From: Trichobilharzia szidati | Lineage: Eukaryota; Platyhelminthes; Trematoda; Strigeidida; Schistosomatidae | DNA length: 64,000 nucleotides | Direction of reading: 5' to 3' | Assembly (NCBI GenBank): GCA_944472155.2 | Contig: OX235279.1 | Location: 121,884,110 to 121,948,109, forward strand | Part shown: positions 1-10,879 of the stretch, piece after piece | Layout of the letters: each line of letters starts with the position of its first letter | Numbering within the stretch: the first letter of the stretch is position 1 | Notes under the pieces: model-generated | Databases searched by the model: none | Told to the model about the DNA's origin: nothing | What the model saw: only the letters and a program-made list of their open reading frames with translations | Program-made: the position numbers and the translations under genes

Positions 1-95
1 GATGACTCCCAAACTAGGATGAAACAGCTGTCCAGTACTCCCTGGTTTTCAGTGGTTCTCTAACTGATATCAGTCCGTGATCAACTCGTAAAAAC
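1..95 (+). repeat. Alpha-type hammerhead SINE, 3' part cut by window edge
   Basis: The first bases hold the end of a hammerhead-like core (GATGA, a short TCC/GGA stem, then GAAAC). The following body, CCAGTACTCCC, a GGTTTTC block and an ACTGATATCAG block, recurs near 38.0 and 38.2 kb. The first two bases of the core and any tRNA-like head lie outside the window. The palindromic ACAGCTGT after GAA could form the short stem III. Seen: shared blocks with the other copies. Known: schistosome alpha repeats are SINE-like and carry hammerheads. Activity cannot be judged from a truncated copy. Confidence 0.55.
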
Positions 96-198
96 ATAAC
101 TAACCCTTACAAACCAAACTATAGAAGATAAGATAATGTAGGTTCAGAAGTAAGAAGTTGTGTGGGTAACTTGATATGATTATGAGCAATAGTCTGTG

Positions 199-281
199 CT
201 TGAAACATCATCAGTTAATATTACTGTACAACACTGTGTGATTTATCAAAATAAAATCTTATCCATAATAGAGTATTACAA
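199..281 (+). repeat. Dispersed repeat A (CTGTGTGATATTT family)
   Basis: Contains the shared order GAAAC..TCATC..CAGTTAATATT, then ACTGTGTGAT, then AATAAA and a TCTTATCCATAATA block. It matches repeats at 571, 3185, 6074, 19413 and 60868. The source element was not identified. The order resembles the 3' end of a retroelement containing an AATAAA motif. Confidence 0.45.
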
Positions 282-570
282 GTCTGTTAAACACTTTATA
301 ATATATCTCCTACTTTGGTTCAGATTCTGTATCACCGAAATTTTGTTGTGATTCTCCTTTAGAATAAAAAAAAGATAAGGGTGGCAAAGATCCTAGTGGT
401 GCTCACTGTGCTATCGATTAAAACATGAATTACTTTAAAAGGGATCATTTCATGTAAGGATAGAATTTGTGAATGATGCAACGCTTATCTAGAAAATTGC
501 ACTACAAAACAAGAGGGATCAAAAGCAGTATAGAACAAGCTGAAAAGTCATACGAATTTACTGATATGAC

Positions 571-655
571 TATGAAACGTCATCCAGTTTATTAGTACTG
601 TGTCAGTGTTTTCTTTAATATTTGACAAATGTATCTAGTATGGAATTCAGGCAAA
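571..655 (+). repeat. Dispersed repeat A, second copy
   Basis: Carries GAAACGTCATCCAG, then ACTGTGTCAGTG and ATCTAGTATGGAATTC, in the order seen in the better copy at 6074-6178. Diverged by substitutions and small gaps. Confidence 0.45.
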
Positions 656-751
656 TAAACCCTGTTTTTTATGATGAGCTACTTTTATTTTTACTAAAAG
701 ATATTTCTCAAAAATAGTGATATTCAGTTAGAGAAAAAAGGTGTCACTCAC

Positions 752-945
752 TTTTGAGTCACAGGTGATCTTCTCTTTGCATAATTCACATGTATGACTA
801 AAGTTATTCTCATAACACGCAACACAATATGGCTTTTCATCATTCAATATATACCTTTGTCCAATTAATGAGAGATTACAATTGGAACAGTTGAATGTTT
901 CATTTGCACTAACAATAACTTCCTCCGACATTTTAAAATTTCTCT
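752..945 (-). CDS. First coding exon of a four-and-a-half-LIM (FHL) protein
   Basis: Sixty codons run from ATG at 931 down to AAA at 752, followed at once by a GTGAGT splice donor (751-746), so the exon ends in phase 0. The peptide begins MSEEVIVSANETFNC and shows the FHL order: a half-LIM zinc finger with Cys15, Cys18, Cys36 and Cys39, including a PYCVACY segment, then the start of LIM1 with Cys48 and Cys51. Vertebrate FHL2 also starts with a half LIM finger, and the residues after GCDCK there begin the next block, matching the break after CDSK here. FHL proteins have no enzymatic activity. They are zinc-finger adaptors that bridge cytoskeletal, signalling and nuclear partners, often in muscle. 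Fourteen untranslated bases separate the ATG from a splice-acceptor-like AG at 947-946, so a cis or spliced-leader acceptor is likely. The remaining exons lie left of the window or were not found. This is the only host gene here that I recognise by family. Confidence 0.85.
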
Positions 946-964
946 CTGAATATATATATATAAA
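946..964 (-). other. Probable splice (or trans-splice) acceptor of the FHL exon
   Basis: On the minus strand a TATATATATATTCAG tract ends 14 bases before the FHL ATG. An AT-rich tract closing in CAG is a plausible schistosome acceptor. The sequence cannot say whether it receives a 5'UTR exon or the spliced leader. Confidence 0.5.
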
Positions 965-2030
965 TATAGATTCTTGATGAGGAAGAATGCAGAACAGGAA
1001 AACACGGAATTTATTGTCAATAGAAGTCTGTCTTTTTTTTCAGCTGAATTGAATTACGAAAATTTGATTGTGTTGATGACCAACTATTGAATATTGTACA
1101 AAATGTAGACTGAAAACTGAATTTTCAATTTTCCTCCTCCAAAAATCCTTATATTTTGACTCTTATTTTTATCCAATAAACAGATACTGAAAATGGAAAG
1201 GGAAGAGAACATGAATCAAGGTTAGAAGTTTTTCCATAAATATTGAGATAAATATGACACTACTAGTGATTTACGCGTGTATATATATGTGTGTGTGTGT
1301 GTTTAGTGATGAGTTGCTGAAGTCGTTTAGCAATACACCTCTCACTTATCGATGACACGTAATGAAAAATTTAAATTTACCTTCCTTTGACTCAACTAAA
1401 ACCACGTAAAGATAAATGGAGTGCACAATGATTTTGAGTCAGTCAGCCTAGTGAGCACTAATCAATTGGTTTCAGTCACACTTCGATAAGCTCTTGCTTT
1501 AAATACCCATATATCCAATTCTTTTTACAAATTACAACAAAGTGAACGAAATCTATTTTAAGGTATAATGCGATATCACGGTATTTCGTTGTCATCGCTT
1601 AGGAAGAAATATAAATTTTAACATACTTCACAAATTTAATTATTCAGTAATACTCATATCATAATGTGAAATATACAACTAAAATATAAGGCATCTAGAA
1701 AATTACAGGTACTACGCAGAGATACAGAATTGATACCAGACTGGTCTGGGGACTGGAGGACTAGCCAATCTTTGATATTTTATGTTCTCTTAGTAACTGA
1801 CTCTTACAAGTATTTAGGCAACTAGAAAGTAGACCACAACATACTACAGTATCATAGTGTACTATGGGATTCAATATTATTTTCTTTTTCTTTTGTAATG
1901 AGTTTCAGTGGCTGGGGAACGTTAGCCAGGATCGTTCATTTGAATAATGATTAGTAGCAACAATTAATTACATGAGGAGATAGTTCCTTAAAAGACTTGA
2001 GAATTTATTATTTGTAGTTTTGAAACTAAA
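965..2030. other. AT-rich interval, nothing recognised
   Basis: Lies upstream of the FHL exon, between it and the candidate exon on the opposite strand. Holds a short TA/TG microsatellite at about 1279-1303. No coding-like frame, RNA gene or clear repeat was recognised. A promoter could sit here, but no motif shows it. Confidence 0.4.
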
Positions 2031-2039
2031 AGAAAAACT

Positions 2040-2120
2040 GGGTTACAGTTGGGCTTGAACCAGTAACTTCAACCCCACTAACTCTGTGAATTACAAAGTG
2101 AAATCCACTGCTTAAAACTA
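2040..2120 (-). repeat. Possible decayed tRNA-like SINE head
   Basis: On the minus strand GGTTCAAGCCC (about 2053-2063) is a close B-box match. The A-box region (TTAGTGGGGTTG) is poor. It could be an old tRNA-derived fragment rather than a functional tRNA, as no acceptor stem pairs. Confidence 0.3.
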
Positions 2121-2778
2121 GCTTCTATAAATGAATGATTTTTGTTTGAAATGAACACTATTTGACAAGATCATAATATACAAATACCTGTAGTGATAGC
2201 GAAAGTCTATTTGCTGTGAACCAAAATAACATGAAGTGGTCTTGAGAAATAAAAACAGCTAAACTTCATCAATTGTTTATTTTTAAAATCAACTAGAAAC
2301 CAAATTAATCAATACCTGTCGTTTCATTTTTTATGGTTTAGTAACTGTAACGATTTATGTTTTAATGCATAAAGTATGTTCACTTATTGTAACATTTTAG
2401 TTTAAAATTTTAAAACAGTGAAACACGTATGATTGTTTTATCTTTTCGGGCTAAAAGATTTCAGGGAAATTTGAATTCCTAAATAGTCAGTGTTACAAAG
2501 ATATAAAAAAATGTAATATTCCTTGTAAGTAGGGCTTGAAGGGAGAAGGAATGAACTTCAGTTTCTTCGTTGAAGTATATAGGCAATGATATTAGCCAAA
2601 CAGTAGTCATCAGTTCAAGTTTAGAATTAGACCAATTATGGGAGAGTGATATTCTTTCTATTCAGTAAATTAAAACCTGAGTGGTATTAGATTTTGTGCA
2701 ATTATTTAAAGCTACCCAAATCTATTCATTAAAATGGATCGCATTTACTCCATTTCATGTTGTTTTAATCACCCAGTT

Positions 2779-2988
2779 ATGTCTTTGAATCGCAATCTAT
2801 ACTCACGTACATTTTCAAATAGATTTCGGCCTACCGCGATGAATGGAGGAGGAATGTTGCGGAGTATTAGGGAATACTTCAGAGGGAACAATATTACTGC
2901 AGATGAGGTATTATCGACTTTTATATTACTTGAAGAAGGAGTAATTACCTTAGAAAGAAACACACTGAAAATTCTGTACTGTGTATAA
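2779..2988 (+). CDS. Candidate host exon, unidentified
   Basis: A frame opens at ATG 2779, two bases after an acceptor-like run ending CACCCAG (2776), and reads MSLNRNLYSRTFSNRFRPTA and onward to a stop at 2986-2988. The same frame is open further upstream to an ATG at 2734. The stretch 2779-2907 is richer in GC and less repetitive than its flanks. GAG at 2905-2907 is followed by GTATTA, a usable donor, so this may be a 129-base first coding exon. Alternatively the frame runs to the stop, with AATAAA at about 3003, 15 bases downstream. No domain or membrane segment was recognised. The N-terminus is Arg/Ser-rich and could suit a mitochondrial presequence, which is only a guess. The direction is divergent from the FHL exon, 1.8 kb away. 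Confidence 0.35.
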   Translation: MSLNRNLYSRTFSNRFRPTAMNGGGMLRSIREYFRGNNITADEVLSTFILLEEGVITLERNTLKILYCV

Positions 2989-3184
2989 ACTCAATTTTTA
3001 AAAATAAAGCAATTACTAATACAGTAATTATCATTAAAAGAAAACAAACAAGAATTTGTTAATGCAAGTTAAACATTTTATTCCAAATATTCAATTAAGT
3101 TGTTTGAGATTAAGAATTATTTCCAGCATTAAATGATGCAAATAAAATCCTTTACAGGAAGCTGAATTCCAACCATTATTTCAC

Positions 3185-3240
3185 TCACCTATTAATATTG
3201 TACCCCTGTGTTATGTCAAATAAATCTACCTAATGTAAAT
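3185..3240 (+). repeat. Dispersed repeat A, third copy
   Basis: TATTAATATTGTAC, CTGTGTTATGTCAAATAAA and CTACCTAATGTA follow the order of the copies at 6074 and 60868. The GAAACGTC start is missing. Confidence 0.4.
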
Positions 3241-3425
3241 TCTGACTACAAGCAATGGTCGGTAGAAGTTAGGTAGCGGTTGGATTTCACGATGAAAAGA
3301 CAATATAGTTAGTTATAACGACAACTGTAAGTTAGTCAGCACGTTGTAATATTACCTTACTGTTGTGATTTCTGTAACGGCCAGTAAACTAGTATGCATA
3401 TCCTGATCTTAACTCCAGTGCGTTA

Positions 3426-4480
3426 ATAATAATAATGATAATAATAATCTACTTTATTCCAAAAACAGTACTTATAATACAGAATGGAGTTCTCAGCATT
3501 TGTCCCAATATTGCATCTGATTTACTCAAAAAATATAAATAAAATTAAAACAAAATTAACCAGAGAAATTTGTCCACGTTTACGATATAAAGTCAAAAAT
3601 ATTCGAAGCACGAATTGAAAATATTAAATATAAGAATAATAATAATATTAATAATAACAGTGAGTTTGTTTCAAACAGTATTGTCGATTCATTTTGGAAA
3701 TTTTAGCATTTTATAGATTATTGAATCTAATGTTCTGTTGATATAGTATGGTGAAGGGAAATACAAAATTAATAATCATAACACAGAGTATATGATGTTC
3801 ACACTTATGAAAAAAATAAACAAAAACAAAAAATTGAGAGGATTATAAATATAAGAAGTACAATAACAATAAAGGTTGGTGTTGTAAGGGTGGAGGAAAT
3901 GGTTTATTTAGTAGTGCAAAGAAGGTTAGTTAGTTCATGCCTAACACTATTTTCATCACATAAAGTACGTGCCAAATATGGTATAGTGGAATTTTTATAC
4001 TTAGACGTACGTGCATAAAGTCTTCTGAAAAGACTTCTTGTTTTACGTGAGGAGACACAAGGTTGGAGCTGCGGGTAGAGTGGGTGCTCACAGTCTGACG
4101 AAATTCCTTTAGCGAATTTGTTGCATGACATCAAGTGCCTATCAGTGACAGTGTCAACGATATGGCCCAATGGGATACCACTCGCCCTACTGACAGTCTT
4201 CAGAGTTCTACGAAGTATGACATAGTCTTTTTTAAGCAATCCAGGAAAGAATAAGAGTGAACAGTAAAGAAGAATAGGTAAGATGCACGAGTTGACAAAC
4301 TGTAAGAGGAGGGGTTGAGTTATGCCTGAGTGCCTTAACTTCTTAATGTAAAAAGTCATACGAAATATTCTTTTAGGAATCGCTAAGACATGGGAAGACC
4401 AGGATAGCTTACAAGAAAGAATTAATCCAAGATACTTAACTTCAGACTTGGAATCAGAAGTAGACCTGGACATAATGAAT
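3426..4480 (-). mobile_element. CR1-like LINE, 5'-truncated 3' end
   Basis: A minus-strand LINE end. The left boundary is a TAA-type trinucleotide tail (3426-3449), followed by a 3'UTR that shares the block CTTTATTCCAAAA..CAGTACTT with the copies at 40562 and 55998. From 4473 to 3904 a 189-residue frame encodes the C-terminal part of the reverse-transcriptase ORF, with KYLGLILS, FYIKKLRHSGITQPLLLQF and YARTSKYKNSTIPYLAR. The catalytic motifs lie upstream of the truncation and are absent. The protein is clearly related to the 56-57 kb element but differs at many residues, so it is a separate subfamily. Non-LTR elements of this type insert by target-primed reverse transcription, which explains the 5' loss. 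Dead copy. Confidence 0.8.
3904..4473 (-). pseudogene. C-terminal fragment of CR1-like reverse transcriptase ORF
   Basis: The frame stays open for 189 codons. It covers the thumb-like region after the RT palm and the conserved end segment YARTSKYKNSTIPYLAR, ending naturally with a stop close to the 3'UTR. No YADD box is present because the copy is 5'-truncated. The apparent start Met is probably incidental, since the equivalent position in the longer 56-57 kb copy is internal (IETKSEIKYLGVIL). Confidence 0.75.
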
Positions 4481-4499
4481 CATCTAAGAACGTAATGTG

Positions 4500-6070
4500 G
4501 TAAATATTTAAAGACAGAATTAAAGCTTTCAGGGCACCACCCTAGAAGAAAGTAGTTTCCGTACGCATTGAATGTACAGCACTGAAGGTTCAAATAACTA
4601 AATTATACTGAGATGATAACATACTGTTAGAACGTTTAAACTAAGATTAAACAGTCTCCATCAGCGCGAAAACGAAAGTGTACTTTATTCGGCAATCCTT
4701 TCGTGTATGTAGTACAGTTTCAAACATTTGCTGTTATTATAGTTGACGTTTTAGCAGTTTCATATAGGTTGAATTTCCTCAAAAAAATGAGGCTTCAACA
4801 TTACTTTAGGTTTCATCTCAAGAATATAGCGACTATCTAACAGTGAAACATTTATATTTCCAACTCTAATACAAAACCCCTAAAAAATGTCACTTTCAGC
4901 TACTCTCAATGCGGACAGAAAGCCGAGAAGTCTGTATGAATGCTTGTGATATGGAGTACAGTTGCAGTCTAATCTCGTTTTAAACAAATCAGCAGAACCT
5001 TTTAGTTATACAGGCTCCCGTAGAGAATCCTACTGGTTCACAATTCAATAGAAGAAGTGGATTTTCAAGAGAAGACAAACTGTACTGTTTGAAATTTAAG
5101 GTCATTTGTAGAGGAGAAGTTTATTGAATGGTTGGTTTTCTGAAGACGAAATTAATTTTCCTATTCGCCAGTAAAATCTATAAAAAAAATGTCTTAATTT
5201 GGCCATAATATATAAGTTCTATCGTTTAAAGTGCACTATGAGAAATCAAGCTTCTGAAAGAATCAACATGATGTTCCACAAGAAAGAATGTTTCTGCTCA
5301 CATACTTAATGTACCATATATGAAGGTATATGCACTTGATGTGGTATAAATTTTAATATGAACAATCTGTTGGTTGAACTGGACACTCTGAAAGCTTGGA
5401 AAACAAGAAAAACGTAACAGTGGCTGATTATATTGTCTTGAAGACCATGACGAATGGTCGAAAGTCCAAAATTTACCAGGTGTTTGCACATGCTTAGTAA
5501 AATGGTTCCCCCCAAAATATCAAATTTAGTGAGAGTGACACCAGCAAGAAGATATAGATTAATGATGACCTTCTTATAACAGTAAATAGATCACTTCCTA
5601 GAGCATTTCAACTAAGACGATAACGAGTCATACTCTAGAATCACTAGAAAATCAACATCCTGCAAAAACCAGAAAAAAGATTTTAAACTTTACAATAAAA
5701 ATCCAGATTTGCTGTACTACTTAATGCGTGTGCGTGTTAATTATTTGATATTTCATTTTGAAAAGAGACCTTGTTTCTATCTGTTGTCAAAGGAACAAGC
5801 TTGGTTTTTTCATTTAAACTCAATTCCATGCATGATTTCACATAACTTCAGTCTATGCTAACATTAGTAACATAGCTTCATTGTTAGTAGAGAAAAAGAA
5901 AGCCTTTTTTCCATTCCGTGAAAGAAATAGTTTGTATACCATACCAACAACTTTTTTTAAGGTCACCTTGACCAGTTAGTCTCTAGGGTCTTTTTTGAAT
6001 TTTACGTTAGCGACTCTTAAGGTTTATTTTGGAGACAGTTTTCATCAAAGATCAGTCTGAATGTGTCTTA
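4500..6070. other. Unassigned AT-rich interval
   Basis: No element or gene was recognised. Open frames near 5298-5515 are short, low in coding character and overlap one another on the same strand. The interval probably contains old repeats too diverged to name. Confidence 0.4.
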
Positions 6071-6073
6071 TAT

Positions 6074-6178
6074 TGTTTGGTCGAAACGTCATCCAGTTGT
6101 TAATATTGTATCGCTGTGTGATATTTAAAATAAACCTATCTAATACGGAATTACATTCTACCACAGTGCCCAAGTTCT
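6074..6178 (+). repeat. Dispersed repeat A, most complete copy
   Basis: Runs from GAAACGTCATCCAGTT through TATCGCTGTGTGATATTT and AATAAACC to a CTACCACAGTGCCCAAG block. The last block also closes the copy at 19413-19490, so it belongs to the family. The first block resembles the 3' side of a hammerhead core (GAAAC-GTC), but no matching CTGANGA with a paired stem precedes it. Confidence 0.5.
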
Positions 6179-6179
6179 A

Positions 6180-7550
6180 AACTTACATTAATTGTTCAGT
6201 CTAATCTTGCATATTCATCAACCATTCTTCAGTTGATCTGCATATAATTTCCACAACTTTCTGTACGTGACACAAAACTATCCAACTGTGGAGCAGAAAG
6301 AATGGCGAGAAACTATAACACTGTGTTGATCATCTTATTCAACCGTAATTAATTACAGCTAATCAGACGCTATACTGTGTTTCAGACCTTAGTCCCCACT
6401 TGTTACTGATTTAGTAGGCGATATTCAGTGATGATCACTTAGTGCAATTAGCCCAATTACTCAAAATAAGCAATGACTATATGATTAGCTTATCAGTAGT
6501 GTTTTTAAAGCCATGTGACGGAAGAACACGGAGCAATCTTGAAAAATTATTTATTTTTCCAAGGCTTTATTCATTCTCTGATTAGTGATGCCAGAAGTCC
6601 TAGGCATTTAGATTTCCTGTTTCGCATAAACTTAATTCTCCTGGAAACAGGAGACTGATAAAAACAACAACAATGGGAAGAATTAAGTGGCATCACTTTA
6701 TCTTACAGTTTTTCACTGGACTAAATTCGTTCTACATTACAATATTTTTTGAGTATTCCAGTAAACTATGAAGCTGCAGATTGAGGGATCTCTAAGATAT
6801 TACGAAGGGAAAAATATGTAACAAACTGTAGCCAAAAACCAAAGTCAGTTTCTGAGTATTTCAGTAGATGATTCAAGAAAGAACTTCGAATACGCCATTT
6901 ATACATAACCGAATCATTGGCTATTCGTGACCTGAAACTGGACCTCTGAGTTCAAAAGAAAAAGATACAGTCATTCGCCTTACCGTGACCAGATTAACGT
7001 TCTTGCCGTAATTACGTTTCGTTTTATTGTTTAAGTTCCTTCTTCTTCTTATTTTACAATCCCTATTATTGTTTAACAATAACATTGCATTTTTAATACA
7101 GATTCTACATAAACACTTTGTTATTTTTCGAGTGGCGTTATTGCATATCCCCACTAAATGTAGCGTCGTAGTTCGTTGAAACTGTGGTTTAATGACAAGT
7201 TATATTTTTTATGTTCTTTTTAAATGAAATTTTGCATTTAAAAAAATGTTTTTTTGGCGTACATATTATCGGTGGTATTAGATCCTTCATCTGCATTACA
7301 TTTCCTATACCTTTATCAGAAAATATTGCTTAATACCGATATCTGTGCATTGTAATGGATTAGAGAAGGCAGTAAGTTCAAAAGTGAGACGTATATTACC
7401 GGATTTTCATGAAATCATGCTCGTATATTTTGGCTTATTTTCTGAAATGCCACAATACCCACCGGATAAAGCAGGTGGCGCCACTTCAAAAAGTGGATAT
7501 GCCTTGTAATTGCCTCATCTTTCCACTTGCCTTTGTCCATTTTTACATGA
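6180..7550. other. Unassigned interval
   Basis: No gene or element was identified. A 77-codon minus frame at 6921-7154 is Asn/Arg/Lys-rich and looks like chance in AT-rich DNA. Confidence 0.4.
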
Positions 7551-7551
7551 A

Positions 7552-7828
7552 ACTATATACTACTGATTGATTGAAATGAGTAGTTGCATATTACTCATGT
7601 CAACCAACAGTGCTTGCTAGACAGATCGAGGTGATCTAAACACTGGATGGTCGTTTCGCTCATTGGTGGTCGTGCCCATCAGCTGCGTACCCTGTTTTAA
7701 TTAGCCCAGAAAGCCAAATCACTTCGGATAGCTTAGACTGACTCGAGCCTCAATCTGGCTAGCAAGCACTGCTAGGTTGATAGGAGTGACATGCAACTAC
7801 TAATCTCAGTCGACCACTAGTATATACT
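7552..7828. mobile_element. Inverted-repeat (foldback) element with hammerhead-like centre
   Basis: The two ends are imperfect inverted repeats of about 70 bases: ACTATATACTACTG..GTGCTTGCTAG at 7552-7620, and its reverse complement at 7759-7828. The middle carries, on the minus strand, CTGATGG, a GAGCGAAACG block and CCATCCAGTG (about 7638-7691), the order of a hammerhead. Residue A9 of the core is changed (CTGATGG), so it is probably inactive. No target duplication was found. A second, partial copy lies at 8923. It could be a non-autonomous DNA element or two head-to-head retroposed SINE-like copies. Confidence 0.55.
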
Positions 7829-8637
7829 TTGATTTAAATTTGGCTTTCTTTCTTGATTACCGTTTATGGTATCAAGTAGATCACATATTCTGATAGAAAT
7901 AACTTGGTTTCTAAAGGAAATCATAGTGAAATTTCACCACCTTAGCTGTCTGTGTAAATTGTAAATGACTAACCAATTTGCAGATTGTGGATTCGGCCAT
8001 TTTGTCCACTTACATTGACCGGTCACTATTCATACTTATTGCATAATTCCAACTTCTGCCGCTTTTCCTAATCTGCACTTAGTTATTCCCTGCTAGACTA
8101 CACCTAAGATTACGTAGTACATTTTCTAGGACAAATTTACCAGTATTGGTTTGGTTTTATGAATTCTTCGTTAAATATGATTCGCCCGAAAGAAAATTTT
8201 CCTCTCTGTTTAGATCTTTTTTGTTTATGACTCAATATGTGAATTTTCTGTTCATTAAATGATTCAAGAGTATCAAAAAGGAGAGGAGAAGAAGCACAGT
8301 GTGTGAAGTAATTAGTACCTGGTATTACCTAGTTACAACGTAGCATGCACAATACTCTAATAACTGTTGTGACTTCCGTTTGTGTATCTCTGATGGTAAG
8401 TTGTGGAACAAAGTAATATCATGTATGGTGTGAATACCGATGGGTTCCCCTAAAACGATAGTGCAGAATCCTGGTATTCAATACCAGCTACTTGAAAATA
8501 AATATTTTTAAAAGGTGGTTAGATGACATAAGATGCGTGGATTTAAGTAGTAAAGGAAGGTCCAGATTTACTAATAAGCAGTTGCTAAGTCTAATGATAT
8601 TTAAAGAGATACTTTAGTTGAATTGAATTTTAGGTAC

Positions 8638-8682
8638 ATTCAGATGACGATTCCTAAATAGGACGAAATGCGCATCCTGGAT
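8638..8682 (+). ncRNA. Decayed hammerhead ribozyme core
   Basis: ATTCAG (8638-8643) can pair with CTGGAT (8677-8682) as stem I. TCC/GGA around a CTAAATA-type loop keeps stem II. GAAA at 8665-8668 is intact. The following ATGCGCATC gives a short stem III and an AUC cleavage triplet. The invariant CTGATGA is reduced to ATGA at 8644-8647, as if three bases were lost at a CAGCTG repeat. This should abolish catalysis. The sequence downstream (GGATTCCATTGCTAGTCACC) looks like the rest of the same repeat. Confidence 0.6.
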
Positions 8683-8922
8683 TCCATTGCTAGTCACCAT
8701 CCACAAATTAAATACTTTAGTTGGCATTAGATTTTTAAACGTGATAGTCAGTGTGTATTGTTTTTTCCTACTGTCAGTACTGAAATCGTTAAACAAGCTT
8801 CATATTTCGGCGAAAAATAGTACTAGAGCTTCTCAAGAAAGGAGAGATGATTTTCTCCAGATATTCCATTAGCTAAATTTCATTACGAGCTGACTCAGTT
8901 GCACTTAACAATATAGCGTGAC

Positions 8923-9180
8923 ACTATATACTACCGAGTGATAGATATGAGTAGTTCGAAACCACTCACATCAAACAGTAGTGCCTGCTAACCAGATAGA
9001 AGTTATCCAAACATCAGATGCCCATTTTACTCGTTTCGTGGTGAGCTCGTCAACAGTGTGCCAGGTTTGACGACCGAAGTTCAGGTGGTGATCCGAATAA
9101 TTTTGGTTTGCAAAGTAAATTGTGATGTGATTTCTCCTCTCCAACTGTGTAATATGCAAATGATGAATCATACCTTAGCT
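8923..9180. mobile_element. Second, decayed copy of the 7552 foldback family
   Basis: Starts with ACTATATACTACCGAGTGAT and continues with AGTAGTGCCTGCTA, matching the left arm of the 7552 element. On the minus strand it carries CACACTG, TTGACGAGCTCACCACG, GAAACGAG and GGGCATC, a diverged hammerhead-like centre. Read beside the 7552 copy, it suggests a parent with paired CACTG/CAGTG, a GCTCA/TGAGC stem II and an intact GAAA. The right arm is not recognisable. The right boundary is approximate. Confidence 0.45.
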
Positions 9181-10870
9181 GCATGAAGATTTAGAATGTT
9201 TGCTATAAAACATAACAACACCAAGTTAGAAATAAGTGCTGACAACTCATCCAGAGATAATTCATATACGTTTTCCTGGTGGTTTTTAAGTGGGCTTTAT
9301 AATTCGAAGCACTATCCATTTCAGGAGGTCTGTCACGAATGATCAACCTCTACAAACGAAATGGATGATAGACTTTATAAAATTCATAATGAATAATGCT
9401 AACTAAAACTCAGACTTTTGTCTCACAGGTGTTTATTTCACTTTCTGAATACATTTCACTAAAATCTCATCAAATTCAAAAGAAACGTCTTAAGAAATGT
9501 TTTAACACCGACAGAAAATGGTAAGTTCCTTTACAGTGATGAAAACCACATTTGATGGAATTTCCACTGATTGATCAACTAATTGCACCCGAAGAAAGTT
9601 TTTTTTTCTAAGGTATACACTTGGATTTTATATGTCCAGGCAATTTGTCAGTCTGAACCGAGTGGGTGCAGTAATTAATACTAAGTGAGGAATGTTAGTA
9701 GTTAATTACGTGTTTAGAATACGGTTAAATATGCATACCAACCCACAGACTCCACAATCAGAATAACTGAGCTTAAAAGAGTGGATAATTATTCAGGAAT
9801 AACTTTCTTAACTACGCTCCAAAACTCAAGGTTCCAAATATTGAAAACAATTAGGAATAAAATCGTTGATGTACACTATCATTCATAAGGAGTAAATTAC
9901 ACTACTGAATAAGGAGATTCACTGAAAGACTTATTTGTCTGCAAAGTATTTAAGATGTCTGTGATATCCCTGGATGGTGAACTCATATTTCAATTCATTT
10001 GTAAGAGCAGAAGTTGAATGAATGTATGTAAAGTGACAGGTACAAGTGACTCGGAATTATTAATGGCTTAGTTAGCAGATTGCCTAACCAGTGACCTGGA
10101 AGCTAATGGTCGAAAGAATGCTGCAATTCATTCTTTTAGCATGGTTAGGACGCTCGCCTACCATTCTTTTAGTGTCGGTCATAATCCACAAACATTAGTT
10201 TTCCTTCACTGAAGACTCAATATGGGGGATAGATAGACCTTATTGTTTCCCTGAAGGAAAATAACAAACAGAATGTGTATGGTGGTAGGATTTAGTTCAG
10301 TGATTTCTGAGTTATCAGTCTGACTTTTTACCTTAAATGGAAATGAGACGCAGTGACTCACCACATCATATTGAGGTTACAGTCGATGAATGTTATGCTT
10401 AACTGACTCAAATAGACAAATTACTCATTATCTCTCAGATGTTTATTTACTCGTTTGTTTATTTTCTGTACAATAATCAAACAAAGATATTTTTGGTTGG
10501 GAGTAAGACTATGTAAACATCAGATGAGGACAAAAAATACTGACCAAAATCATCTGGGTGAATAATATATCTTTCATATTATAACCCCGTATGTGAAGGT
10601 GGTGACTAAGATGAACATATGAGCTGAATTCAGTTAAGGAACCAGTGATATCTCATTCAAGCTCAATTGTTTTCGGTAAAGTAGAGCTCTGACCACTTAT
10701 TTTAGCGACCAAGATATTATTGATCTACTGGTTAAGTTAACCTCTGTTCATTCGTGGTAGAGTTCATTTGTATCCTGCATCTCATATAAGAGCCTTTTGT
10801 TTCACTAATGACTTCTAAAAAACACTTCACATCATAACTATGCAGTCTAACAGTTTGTGGGAAATCGAAT
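9181..10870. other. Unassigned interval
   Basis: No coding-like frame. GTTAGGACGCTCGCC near 10147 resembles the anticodon-arm part of the local tRNA SINE head, but A and B boxes are not evident. Confidence 0.35.
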
Positions 10871-10879
10871 GACGATAAA

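Noticed and set aside
551..600. Hammerhead suggested by CTGATA..GAAACGTC in repeat A
   Set aside because: No stem II pairs between the two blocks and the core is wrong. Copies elsewhere lack the CTGANGA part altogether.
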